Of a stretch of 12,364 nt of DNA, positions 8,001 through 12,364 are shown piece after piece. The stretch comes from Bacillota bacterium (lineage in GTDB: Bacteria > Bacillota > Clostridia > Peptostreptococcales > Anaerovoracaceae). The notes below the pieces were generated by a model. That model saw only the letters and a program-made list of their open reading frames with translations, did not search any database and was not told the DNA's origin. Made by a program: the position numbers and the translations under genes. The stretch's first letter is position 1, and each line of letters begins with the position of its first letter. Location of the stretch: positions 1 to 12,364 of the forward strand of contig JAAWDW010000117.1 of assembly GCA_022793975.1 (NCBI GenBank), written 5' to 3'.

Positions 8001-8922
8001 CGGTATGCGTGTGTTCTTCAAGTCCGCAGATATAACCTTCCTGAGGCTCGCCCACTATTCTGTATTCTGCCGTATGCTGATGTGCTATCACCTGATGCTT
8101 GTCGCATACAAGGTTTCCGTCACTATCGTAACAGCTTGCTGTGTGCGTATGAAGTTCTATTTCCTCCATACCGCATACAGGTTTATCGCTTACGGGCAGT
8201 GTATCATCAAGACTTGCAACGAGCAGAGGTTTTTGTATTACACCTGTTTTCTCGCCACTTTCTGAAACAACAGGGGCACTTTCTTTCGGCACGTTTTCTT
8301 TATCTGTACTTTCCGCATTGTCCGCAGAACTGTCTTCATCCGTGCCATTATTCTCGTTTACGCTGCCGTTTTCTTCTCCGTCCGCTTCATTATCCTCGAT
8401 ATTCGGAACTTCAGTAACGTCCGTACCGCTGTTTGTCTCCGTGTCCGTATTATCATCCGTGTTTACGTCAATATCAGTATCAGCATCATTATCAACTATT
8501 GTGTTATTGTCTTCTTCCCTGTCTTCCAAATCAACACTCGGAATCAGGATATAGCACGTTTCGTCATGCGTGTGTGTCTGCACTTCCTGAAGCTCACATA
8601 TAAGCTTTCCCGTTCCGTCATAGCAGAAGTCATCGTGCGTGTGAATAATGATATCGGCATCTGCCGTATCAAGTGTACAATTCATTTCTACGGGCGTTAC
8701 AATTCCGTAGCATTCATCGGTATGAGTATGCTCCTCAAGTCCGCATTTCGGCGGCCATTCCACCGTAAGCGCAGGAGCAACGAGTGCATATACGACACAG
8801 AATACAGCCACACAGCTCATTCCGAACGCTGTCTTTTTCATAAATGTCTTAAGCTGTCTTCTTGCAAGCAAGCTTTCGATCTTGCCTTGAAGCTTTCCGT
8901 TCATTTTGCTGATCCTGTTCAT
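5092..8922 (-). CDS. Large LPXTG pilus tip/adhesin protein with Cys/His repeats and fibro-slime domain
   Basis: A 1276-residue surface protein, probably the fibre tip. A long basic N-region leads to a hydrophobic segment (about 31-52) ending in YALVAPALTVE, a motif I associate with large Gram-positive surface proteins. Residues 60-358 hold a C-x(n)-HxH-x(3)-C array, split by an acidic Asp/Asn/Glu/Thr linker (about 131-212). A long β-rich region without clear family follows (about 365-925). Residues 930-1057 match the fibro-slime (PA14-like) domain, with FFGDDDMWIFLNGRLVCDIGGIH. Residues 1062-1233 resemble a Gram-positive pilin isopeptide-linkage domain (FctA-like; FEFKLDLF, YYRVEELP, YTNHA). 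LPNTG at 1239-1243 precedes a membrane segment and basic tail. The start is ATG after AAGGAGG with 8-base spacing. The tip role is inferred from size, order and domains; the ligand is unknown. Confidence 0.93.
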   Translation of the reverse strand: MNRISKMNGKLQGKIESLLARRQLKTFMKKTAFGMSCVAVFCVVYALVAPALTVEWPPKCGLEEHTHTDECYGIVTPVEMNCTLDTADADIIIHTHDDFCYDGTGKLICELQEVQTHTHDETCYILIPSVDLEDREEDNNTIVDNDADTDIDVNTDDNTDTETNSGTDVTEVPNIEDNEADGEENGSVNENNGTDEDSSADNAESTDKENVPKESAPVVSESGEKTGVIQKPLLVASLDDTLPVSDKPVCGMEEIELHTHTASCYDSDGNLVCDKHQVIAHQHTAEYRIVGEPQEGYICGLEEHTHTDLCWLNKQPEYFCGLEEHTHTAGCYNEAGETVCGKIQHSHTEICEAKHSHMSIDEDYVYETDKLIVNFHIEGEAIVPGGVEIPENAEFAFTASESEDYDEYEAYAEQIAEDGNIMDVEIFEYMLTYGGYELGLADCEVTADIAPTEALIEYSQSADISGTMTLELESESAEATEVSTETGLMILASGEEGVPQEGIINEESAVTLKLRSNKVRVGIIETANPKFTVQYYAPLQRIRSGQGELSGYTAFEIIDTDNGTPAGGGTAAGGNLPKNGNTALKVKNIYVGNDGKVATETTMTEIYKAKEFTYLKAPNLKYFNIVTKDTLDGAYELDQVWILEEGGDPNWPEEMKTVNGVQVRNWAIKNFDKDLKFTNRKESAINDRYVFIDENSVIRLVYRTNEVQYGNPVNFYDYDISDGYVYETSDDAKSSSNRKNTSAQTNTKVWFSQTNQKGINSAANYTGSGAKLGFGNSNGVSGSGMESQRWNGNALNIANGKTAGNSYQSCTFGIASSMNVEDSTINYSSGVTAPKLFNEAGDVTGKTSYMDNEYSLEFNRVGDSYTLSAVNGKTGSITQLDTFKKLKEKWASAADKQKPGYVPKYVWSNNFWPMDNAPSYGTDGHDMKFGDVTNVANRRYEGATSGQFPTSDDDRDHNAYFGMQFAVQFEITKDYAGPLEYYFFGDDDMWIFLNGRLVCDIGGIHPSTGEYVNLWDYIDKNELEMLGEEETKTYTLTFFYTERGASGSTCWMNFTLPTVVGVNLEKQLEDLNNESNGALWIEKFVDGIVDPDAEFEFKLDLFTIEADGTETALPDNYGGEILTRDESGSIIKGDEEDIIHSGDTFKLKNGGAMVIYNMPAQIGEGEDAKQVYYRVEELPYVGYHATHSVSEEVLNQDPALASAGNGDSADNAEGTVFCGQISANILDKVVYTNHAAYELPNTGGSGTMMYTFGGLLVIGIATSFMYRKKLLQKERA
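7849..8745 (-). repeat. Cys/His-rich repeat array (CGLEEHTHTxxCY type) within the tip protein
   Basis: Within residues 60-358 of the tip protein there are eight copies of a unit ending H-x-H-(T/D)-x-x-(C/Y), plus a final KHSH. The clearest copies are CGLEEHTHTDECY (60), CGLEEHTHTDLCW (299) and CGLEEHTHTAGCY (320). Divergent ones include IHTHDDFCY (93), QTHTHDETCY (115), LHTHTASCY (257), HQHTAEY (281) and IQHSHTEIC (343). Three copies are also nearly identical as DNA, with CTTCAAGTCCGCA-like ends on the plus strand near 7955, 8015 and 8735. The spacing of Cys and His suggests metal binding, which is inference. Confidence 0.85.
8287..8532 (-). repeat. Acidic low-complexity linker in the tip protein
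   Basis: Residues about 131-212 of the tip protein consist almost entirely of Asp, Asn, Glu, Thr, Ser and Gly (for example DNDADTDIDVNTDDNTDTET), with no Cys, His or aromatic residues. The plus strand shows degenerate GTATC/ATCATT/GTCCGT triplet-type repeats. It separates the first three Cys/His units from the rest and is probably a flexible spacer prone to length variation between strains (inference). Confidence 0.7.
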
Positions 8923-8976
8923 TTTGCACCCCTCCTTTCCGAATTTATATTTTAATTTTTGATTATTATCCTACTA

Positions 8977-9567
8977 TTAAATTTTTGATATTGTTCCGAG
9001 CGGCCATATTCTGAAAACGAGCTTTCCGGCTATATCTTCTTTGGCAACACATCCTATTGCGGTGTTTCTCGAATCAACTGAGGTTGCTCTGTGGTCTCCC
9101 ATTACAAAATATCTTTCATCCGGCACCTGATACGGCATATCTATATTGCATTCGCCCAGCGCCTTTTCTTTTATATACTCTTCTTCAAGAAGTTCGCCGT
9201 CAACATACACCGTACCGTCATCTTTTATGTCCACCCAGCTGCCCGGTCCTGCAATTACTCTCTTTACAAGAAGTTTGTTGTTATAATAAAACGCTACTAC
9301 ATCTCCCTGCTCAAATTTGCCGCCTTTCCACGAAACCACAACTTCGCCTTCATTTAATGTTGGCACCATCGAGCTTCCGTATATCTGCAGCACAGGCATC
9401 CAGAGCGTCGCTACAAGGATCGCAGCGGCGGCAACGGCAAGAAGTGTATAGACTGTGGTGCGGAGTGCGTATTGATAACGCACTTTATACCGTTCTTTTT
9501 TCAGTTGTCCTTCGAGCTGCTCAAGACTCGGTCTTATTTGCTGCTCTTCCTTTTTATTTTCAACCAT
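8977..9567 (-). CDS. lepB: Signal peptidase I
   Basis: A 196-residue membrane serine protease that removes Sec signal peptides on the outer face of the membrane. A charged cytoplasmic extension (residues 1-35) is followed by a single membrane helix (about 37-55) and the catalytic domain. The Ser/Lys dyad is Ser66 in GSSMVPTL and Lys102 in LLVKRVIAGPG; GDHRATSVDSR (157-167) is the conserved box E, and the protein ends in FRIWPLG. Length and single-helix layout fit the Gram-positive SipS type. The ATG at 9567 lies inside the preceding gene (34-bp overlap) with only a weak GGGCAGAG-like site, so translation may depend on coupling. Placed directly ahead of the pilins, it is probably dedicated to their maturation, as reported for accessory signal peptidases in streptococcal pilus loci. 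Confidence 0.95.
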   Translation of the reverse strand: MVENKKEEQQIRPSLEQLEGQLKKERYKVRYQYALRTTVYTLLAVAAAAILVATLWMPVLQIYGSSMVPTLNEGEVVVSWKGGKFEQGDVVAFYYNNKLLVKRVIAGPGSWVDIKDDGTVYVDGELLEEEYIKEKALGECNIDMPYQVPDERYFVMGDHRATSVDSRNTAIGCVAKEDIAGKLVFRIWPLGTISKI

Positions 9568-9974
9568 CTGCTCTGCCCTGTCTCATTAACGCGGTTTTTA
9601 TTTTCTTGAATTGCTTTTGCTTTTTCTTCCTCTTCCTGCTGTATTTTTTCTTCTATTTTCTGCATCTCGGTCTTTTCTGCTTCGTACTTTGGCATTTCAT
9701 ATTCCGATGATACCGAATCGATACTATATCCACTCTGTTTTTTTACATTTTCAAGGTACTGGTCCGCTGCCCGCTGCGCTGCCTCAAACACTCCGTTAAG
9801 TCTGAGCGCTGCCTCCGCAATTGAGCCTGCTTCCGCTGTTTTTATTTCTCTGTCCCTGAGTTTTTGCTCGGCTTCTTCAAGTCTGCGTCTCAGTTCTTCG
9901 TTCTCGCGTCCCTGCGAAATCAAAAGTTCGAGCAGATCCACTCTTTTAAGCTTCCTCAATTCGTTTTCGTTCAT
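9534..9974 (-). CDS. Coiled-coil protein of unknown function, coupled to signal peptidase
   Basis: A 146-residue, highly charged protein without signal peptide or membrane segment. An N-terminal helix (KLKRVDLLELLISQG) leads into a coiled coil (about 20-45, ENEELRRRLEEAEQKLRDRE). An Ala-rich helical stretch (48-77, AGSIAEAALRL to AADQYLENV) follows. A short linker with Tyr and Ser then leads to a Glu/Lys-rich helix (about 98-125) and a basic C-terminus (RWLKIKRKSSK). It is probably cytoplasmic or peripheral to the membrane through the basic tail. It overlaps the signal peptidase gene by 34 bp, which suggests coordinated production. I associate this type of protein from memory with clostridial pilus/sortase loci, but I know of no assigned function; automated labels such as 'SbcC-like' would only reflect the coiled coil. 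The ATG at 9974 has a weak GGGGA site 11 bases upstream. Confidence 0.8.
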   Translation of the reverse strand: MNENELRKLKRVDLLELLISQGRENEELRRRLEEAEQKLRDREIKTAEAGSIAEAALRLNGVFEAAQRAADQYLENVKKQSGYSIDSVSSEYEMPKYEAEKTEMQKIEEKIQQEEEEKAKAIQENKNRVNETGQSRWLKIKRKSSK

Positions 9975-10033
9975 AATCGTCCATTCCCCGCTTTCACCGG
10001 CAGTACATGCAGCCGTTTGACATAAACAATTAT

Positions 10034-10465
10034 TTATTCACTCTTTGCAGCAAGCGCGCTATCCAAGAGACGAATAAGCTCAAGGACACTTCTGAACGAC
10101 GCTTCCATATTTTCATCTATCCAAAGAAGTCTGCCCTGCCAAGTAGCGTTCTGCCTAAACATCACATTTATCTGAAATGTTGCAATTGCCTGGCGTCTGT
10201 CCTCCGCTTTTTGGGCGTTCTTATCGGAAAACGATACCAAGCGAGAATCAACCCCAAAGTTTCTTGGCTCCTCTCCGCGCTGCGGACAATTGCTCTCATC
10301 CATTATCTGTTCCATTCTCAGCAGGAGCGGAATCGCTCCCATAAACTCTATATCATCCTCAAACTGCGGACAATTAAGAATTCCTTTTATGCAGCTATCT
10401 TTGTAAGAAACGACTTTTACTGTCATAATATTTCTGCCTCTTGGCATAAAATTTGCATTTACCAT
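10034..10465 (-). CDS. Conserved-looking hypothetical protein (RQNATWQG motif), pilus-locus associated
   Basis: I do not recognise a named family. The protein is small, soluble, of mixed α/β character, and has no signal peptide or membrane segment. Visible features are MTVKVVSYKDSCIKG near the start, Cys-Pro pairs (NCPQF, NCPQR), an Ala/Phe strand with RQNATWQGRLLWIDE, and a closing helix (ASFRSVLELIRLLDSAL). The distinct Trp/Asn/Gln-containing motif looks like a functional signature. The start is uncertain. ATG 10495 has no ribosome binding site. ATG 10465 (used here, 143 residues) has AAGGAG 14 bases upstream. ATG 10426 has AAGAGG with 10-base spacing and would give 130 residues. It is the first gene after the regulator and is followed 59 bp later by the coiled-coil gene, so it probably belongs to the pilus operon. 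Confidence 0.75.
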   Translation of the reverse strand: MVNANFMPRGRNIMTVKVVSYKDSCIKGILNCPQFEDDIEFMGAIPLLLRMEQIMDESNCPQRGEEPRNFGVDSRLVSFSDKNAQKAEDRRQAIATFQINVMFRQNATWQGRLLWIDENMEASFRSVLELIRLLDSALAAKSE

Positions 10466-10519
10466 ATCAGCTTTTATCGCTCCTTTTTCTCTCATATTTT
10501 TTCATTATTTCTCATTTTC

Positions 10520-10560
10520 TACCGCCAGTGTACCATTTAATGGTTTCTTTTTGGTCACAC
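10520..10560 (-). promoter_or_regulatory. Candidate extended -10 promoter with palindromic operator ahead of the pilus operon
   Basis: On the minus strand TGGTACACT (-10 hexamer TACACT at 10532-10527) matches an extended -10 element; no good -35 is seen. Directly overlapping it is a perfect 13-bp palindrome ACCATT-A-AATGGT (10532-10544). A wider inverted repeat pairs AGTGTGACCA with TGGTACACT across this segment. It lies in the 80-bp gap after the regulator gene and would give a leader of about 55 bases to the next gene. Assignment as promoter/operator is inference. Confidence 0.35.
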
Positions 10561-10575
10561 TTAGAAATTCAATAT

Positions 10576-11862
10576 TTATTTTTTTACAAAAGTATTAGGT
10601 ATCGGCGAAAATTCTGCGACCTGTTTGTGATCTTTAACAGACCTCGGCGGCAGTACAGGCAGTATACTCACCTGCGTTCTCGTCGTTTTTCCCGCAAATG
10701 TACGGCGAAAGGCTTCTATAACACGTCCAAGAGCCATTGCCGCATTTTCATGACTTGCCGAAGGCAGCATAATAAGATACTGATCTCGGCTGAATCTTGT
10801 AAATACATCTCCTGTACGAAGCACGTTCTGAATTGATTCCCGCATAGCATCCATTGCCTCACCGCATTTTTTTGCCGGCAGATGATTATTATCCTGGTCA
10901 TAAAGAATTATCATAGCAAGCTGAATAATTTGTCCCGTTCTTACCGTGGAACGCGCTATAAACCGATACATATTTCTAAATACGGAATATTCACAGAAAT
11001 ATGCGCCGATTGTCTCCGTTTCTTCAAGCATCTGCGTGCGAATAACATTAAGATCCTGTTCACGCGGTTCATCCTCACGTACAAGTCTCCTGTAAAATTC
11101 GGATAATTCCTCGCTCGGCGTCACTCCGAGCTGATCCATAAACATTTCACGCACCGTTTCATAGTGCTGTATGGCGGCCTGCGTAAGTCCCGATGCATAA
11201 AGTATCTGCATCATCAGCAGCTGGCTTTCCTCATCAAACGGGTCTATAGTTGTTGCCTCGCGGCACAGCTCCGCACTCTGTTCGAGATTTCCTTTCTCAT
11301 AAAGCAGCTTTGCCATATCGCGCGTGAGATTTAAATATTTACTGTGATAGTAAGTACGCATCGACAGCATCCATGGATTGCCCGCTGTATTTGACAAAAA
11401 CTCGCCTTTATAAAGACTAAGTGCTTTTTGTGCCGCATTTTGAGATTTTTCCGTATTAGGATCACTATAGAATTCTTCATAAAATCTGTCGAATTCCTCA
11501 GAATCAAGCATAATTTTAAGTTTAGGATCCCATGAATAAAAGCCATGTTCATAACGCAGTATTTGTTTTCCGTCGGCAAAGCCTATTTTCTCCAATAATA
11601 TTCGCGCACGATACAATGTGTTCTTAAGTGTATTTGCCGGATCACCTATATCGGAATCCGCATCCCAAATAGCATCTATTACCTCTTCCTGGCTCACCTC
11701 TCTGTCGTGAAAAACACACAAATACTGAAGAAAGCTGCGCTGTCTCAGCGGCGCACTTTCCTGTTTCCCCGCATTTTCTTCTATATTATTTTTGTCAGTA
11801 ATTCTTTGAATTGAAAATTTTCCGAGTACGGATACGAATAAGGTTTGATTTTCTTCGCTCAA
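10576..11862 (-). CDS. SARP/BTAD-family transcriptional regulator with C-terminal degenerate GGDEF-like domain
   Basis: A 428-residue cytoplasmic regulator. Residues about 8-112 form an OmpR-like winged-helix DNA-binding domain (LRQRSFLQYLC, VSQEEVIDAIW, NTLKNTLYRARILLE, GFYSW). Residues about 118-263 form the bacterial transcriptional activator domain with TPR-like helices (SEEFDRFYEE, ALSLYKGEFL, AIQHYETVREMFMDQLGVTPSEEL). Residues about 285-402 resemble a GGDEF fold in which RYGGDEF is replaced by RFSRDQY (356-362), so cyclase activity is not expected. An RxxD (349-352) sits five residues before the replaced motif, the position of the c-di-GMP inhibitory site. The start chosen is TTG 11862, 8 bases after a near-perfect GGGAGGTGA; the GTG at 11874 lies within that site. 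As the first gene of the cluster it is probably the locus regulator (inference). Confidence 0.87.
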   Translation of the reverse strand: MSEENQTLFVSVLGKFSIQRITDKNNIEENAGKQESAPLRQRSFLQYLCVFHDREVSQEEVIDAIWDADSDIGDPANTLKNTLYRARILLEKIGFADGKQILRYEHGFYSWDPKLKIMLDSEEFDRFYEEFYSDPNTEKSQNAAQKALSLYKGEFLSNTAGNPWMLSMRTYYHSKYLNLTRDMAKLLYEKGNLEQSAELCREATTIDPFDEESQLLMMQILYASGLTQAAIQHYETVREMFMDQLGVTPSEELSEFYRRLVREDEPREQDLNVIRTQMLEETETIGAYFCEYSVFRNMYRFIARSTVRTGQIIQLAMIILYDQDNNHLPAKKCGEAMDAMRESIQNVLRTGDVFTRFSRDQYLIMLPSASHENAAMALGRVIEAFRRTFAGKTTRTQVSILPVLPPRSVKDHKQVAEFSPIPNTFVKK

Positions 11863-11870
11863 TAAAAAAC

Positions 11871-11879
11871 TCACCTCCC
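11871..11879 (-). promoter_or_regulatory. Ribosome binding site deciding the TTG start of the regulator
   Basis: The minus strand reads GGGAGGTGA, an almost complete anti-Shine-Dalgarno match, followed after 8 bases by TTG at 11862. The in-frame GTG at 11874-11872 is part of the site itself, so it cannot be the start served by it. No ATG is available near here in this frame. Confidence 0.75.
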
Positions 11880-11943
11880 AATGACGATAATTATTTTTTT
11901 ATCTCTGTCAAAATGGGGGTGACCCTAGATAATTAATTATGAG

Positions 11944-11986
11944 TTGTGTTTTTATGCGTTATAATCACTTTATGTAAAAAACACAA
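11944..11986 (-). promoter_or_regulatory. Candidate regulator promoter enclosed by an inverted repeat
   Basis: On the minus strand TTGTGT (11986-11981), 17 bases, then TATAAC (11963-11958) form a plausible sigma-A promoter about 90 bases before the regulator start. Inverted-repeat arms TTGTGTTTTTA (11944-11954) and TAAAAAACACAA (11975-11986) flank it, one arm overlying the -35 and the other the expected transcription start. This is a typical place for an operator. A second candidate, TTGACA (11911-11906), 16 bases, TATCGT (11889-11884), has the better -35 but would start transcription inside the ribosome binding site. Confidence 0.4.
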
Positions 11987-11991
11987 TTACG

Positions 11992-12074
11992 GCATACCCC
12001 CCCCCAGGCCATAAAAGAGGCTTCTGAAAAATGCACTTGTGAAACCGCGCCTCTTGCATATTTAAAGGGTATGC
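11992..12074. repeat. Nested inverted repeats containing a C9 tract
   Basis: Outer arms GCATACCC (11992-11999) and GGGTATGC (12067-12074) enclose inner arms AAGAGGC (12015-12021) and GCCTCTT (12049-12055). A run of nine C (11997-12005) begins within the left outer arm. No terminator-like T run directly follows on either strand. It could be a structured RNA, a protein-binding site or a small decayed element; I do not recognise it. Confidence 0.45.
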
Positions 12075-12232
12075 TTCTTAAATTTTACAACAGATTTATA
12101 AAAACTTCAACCCTAAAAACGTGGATTTTTCAAATGTTTGCGGCATTTTATGTGTTAAAAAAATATCATTCGTAATATTCAAGTATCATTTACATTTTCT
12201 GCTATAAACTCCTGCGATTTTCTTTTGCCTGC

Positions 12233-12261
12233 TTGACTTATATAACAATATGTTTTAAAAT
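12233..12261 (+). promoter_or_regulatory. Promoter of tRNA-Ala
   Basis: TTGACT (12233-12238), a 17-base spacer and TAAAAT (12256-12261) make a good sigma-A promoter. Transcription would start near 12268, about 54 bases before the mature tRNA 5' end. A nearby TGTGTATAAT (12267-12276) is a weaker alternative. Confidence 0.6.
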
Positions 12262-12321
12262 TGCATTGTGTATAATTGTATAAATACTAAACCCGCATTA
12301 TACCAATTCATTAAATACTTT

Positions 12322-12364
12322 GGGGCATTGGCGCAGCTGGGAGCGCGTTTGACTGGCAGTCAAA
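12322..12364 (+). tRNA. tRNA-Ala (anticodon GGC), 3' part beyond the window
   Basis: The first 43 bases of a tRNA are present: acceptor strand GGGGCAT (12322-12328), U8, D-stem GCGC/GCGC with loop AGCTGGGA, and anticodon stem TTTGA/TCAAA around loop CTGGCAG. The anticodon is GGC at 12355-12357, reading GCC alanine codons. The variable loop, T arm and 3' acceptor strand lie outside the window, so the gene's integrity cannot be judged. Confidence 0.92.

Larger units (their letters stand above)
11880..12321. other. Non-coding interval between the regulator and tRNA-Ala
   Basis: About 440 bp, AT-rich and without a credible gene on either strand. It contains the candidate regulator promoter region, a perfect 12-bp palindrome ATAATTAATTAT (11929-11940), a GGGTGACCC palindrome (11917-11925), a C9 tract (11997-12005) inside nested inverted repeats (11992-12074), and the tRNA promoter (12233-12261). 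I see nothing recognisable in 12080-12230. Confidence 0.7.

Noticed and set aside
7681..8265. 194-codon open frame on the plus strand opposite the tip protein
   Set aside because: It is Cys/Phe/Tyr-rich with no ribosome binding site or family resemblance, as expected from the complement of the Cys/His repeats and acidic linker.
7849..8745. CRISPR-like or tandem DNA repeat
   Set aside because: The similarity follows protein-level repeats in frame with uneven spacing, so this is not a CRISPR array.
8923..8976. Internal promoter between lepB and the tip protein
   Set aside because: The gap is AT-rich with TATAAA-like strings, but no -35 at suitable spacing was found; read-through is the simpler explanation.
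9975..10033. Hairpin in the gap before the coiled-coil gene (CGGC...GCCG)
   Set aside because: Only four to five uninterrupted pairs can form and no T run follows; too weak to call.
10007..10540. 177-codon open frame on the plus strand opposite the RQNATWQG gene
   Set aside because: There is no initiation signal or family resemblance; the minus-strand frame fits the operon and has the coherent protein-like composition.
12035..12056. T-box-like ACCGCG segment (TTGTGAAACCGCGCCTCTT) on the plus strand
   Set aside because: It matches only part of the T-box consensus, has no recognisable stem I or specifier loop upstream, and no aminoacyl-tRNA synthetase or amino acid gene follows.

Overview
The window looks like chromosomal DNA of a low-to-moderate GC Gram-positive anaerobe, most likely a member of the Clostridia. 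The evidence is LPXTG sorting signals, sortases, Gram-positive type signal peptidase I, strong AGGAGG-type ribosome binding sites and a clostridial-looking tRNA-Ala. I cannot name the genus from sequence alone. Nearly everything is on the minus strand and belongs to one sortase-assembled pilus locus. It is bounded on the left by the 3' part of a plus-strand endonuclease IV gene (nfo) and on the right by the first half of a plus-strand tRNA-Ala(GGC).

In transcription order (right to left) the locus holds: (1) a SARP/BTAD-type transcription factor with an extra C-terminal domain resembling a degenerate GGDEF; (2) an unrecognised ~143-residue soluble protein; (3) a charged coiled-coil protein; (4) signal peptidase I, overlapping gene 3; (5) a 1276-residue cell-wall-anchored tip/adhesin pilin with Cys/His repeats, a fibro-slime domain and LPNTG; (6) the 501-residue major pilin with LPETG; (7) a class C pilin-polymerising sortase, preceded by a strong RNA hairpin; (8) a basal-type minor pilin with one Cna-B domain, a proline-rich tail and LPQTG; (9) a second sortase, overlapping gene 8 by 8 bp. 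A bidirectional terminator separates this from nfo.

Working model (inference): the regulator controls the downstream operon, either by read-through or through a candidate extended -10 promoter just after it. The signal peptidase processes the three exported pilins, the class C sortase polymerises the backbone and adds the tip protein, and the last sortase joins the basal pilin, and so the fibre, to peptidoglycan. Genes 2 and 3 are cytoplasmic-looking and have no assigned role.

The points most worth a second look are the regulator's domain architecture (dead GGDEF active site but a correctly placed RxxD), the Cys/His repeat array of the tip protein, the two unknown genes, the pilin-sortase hairpin, and the palindromes and C9 tract upstream of the regulator.
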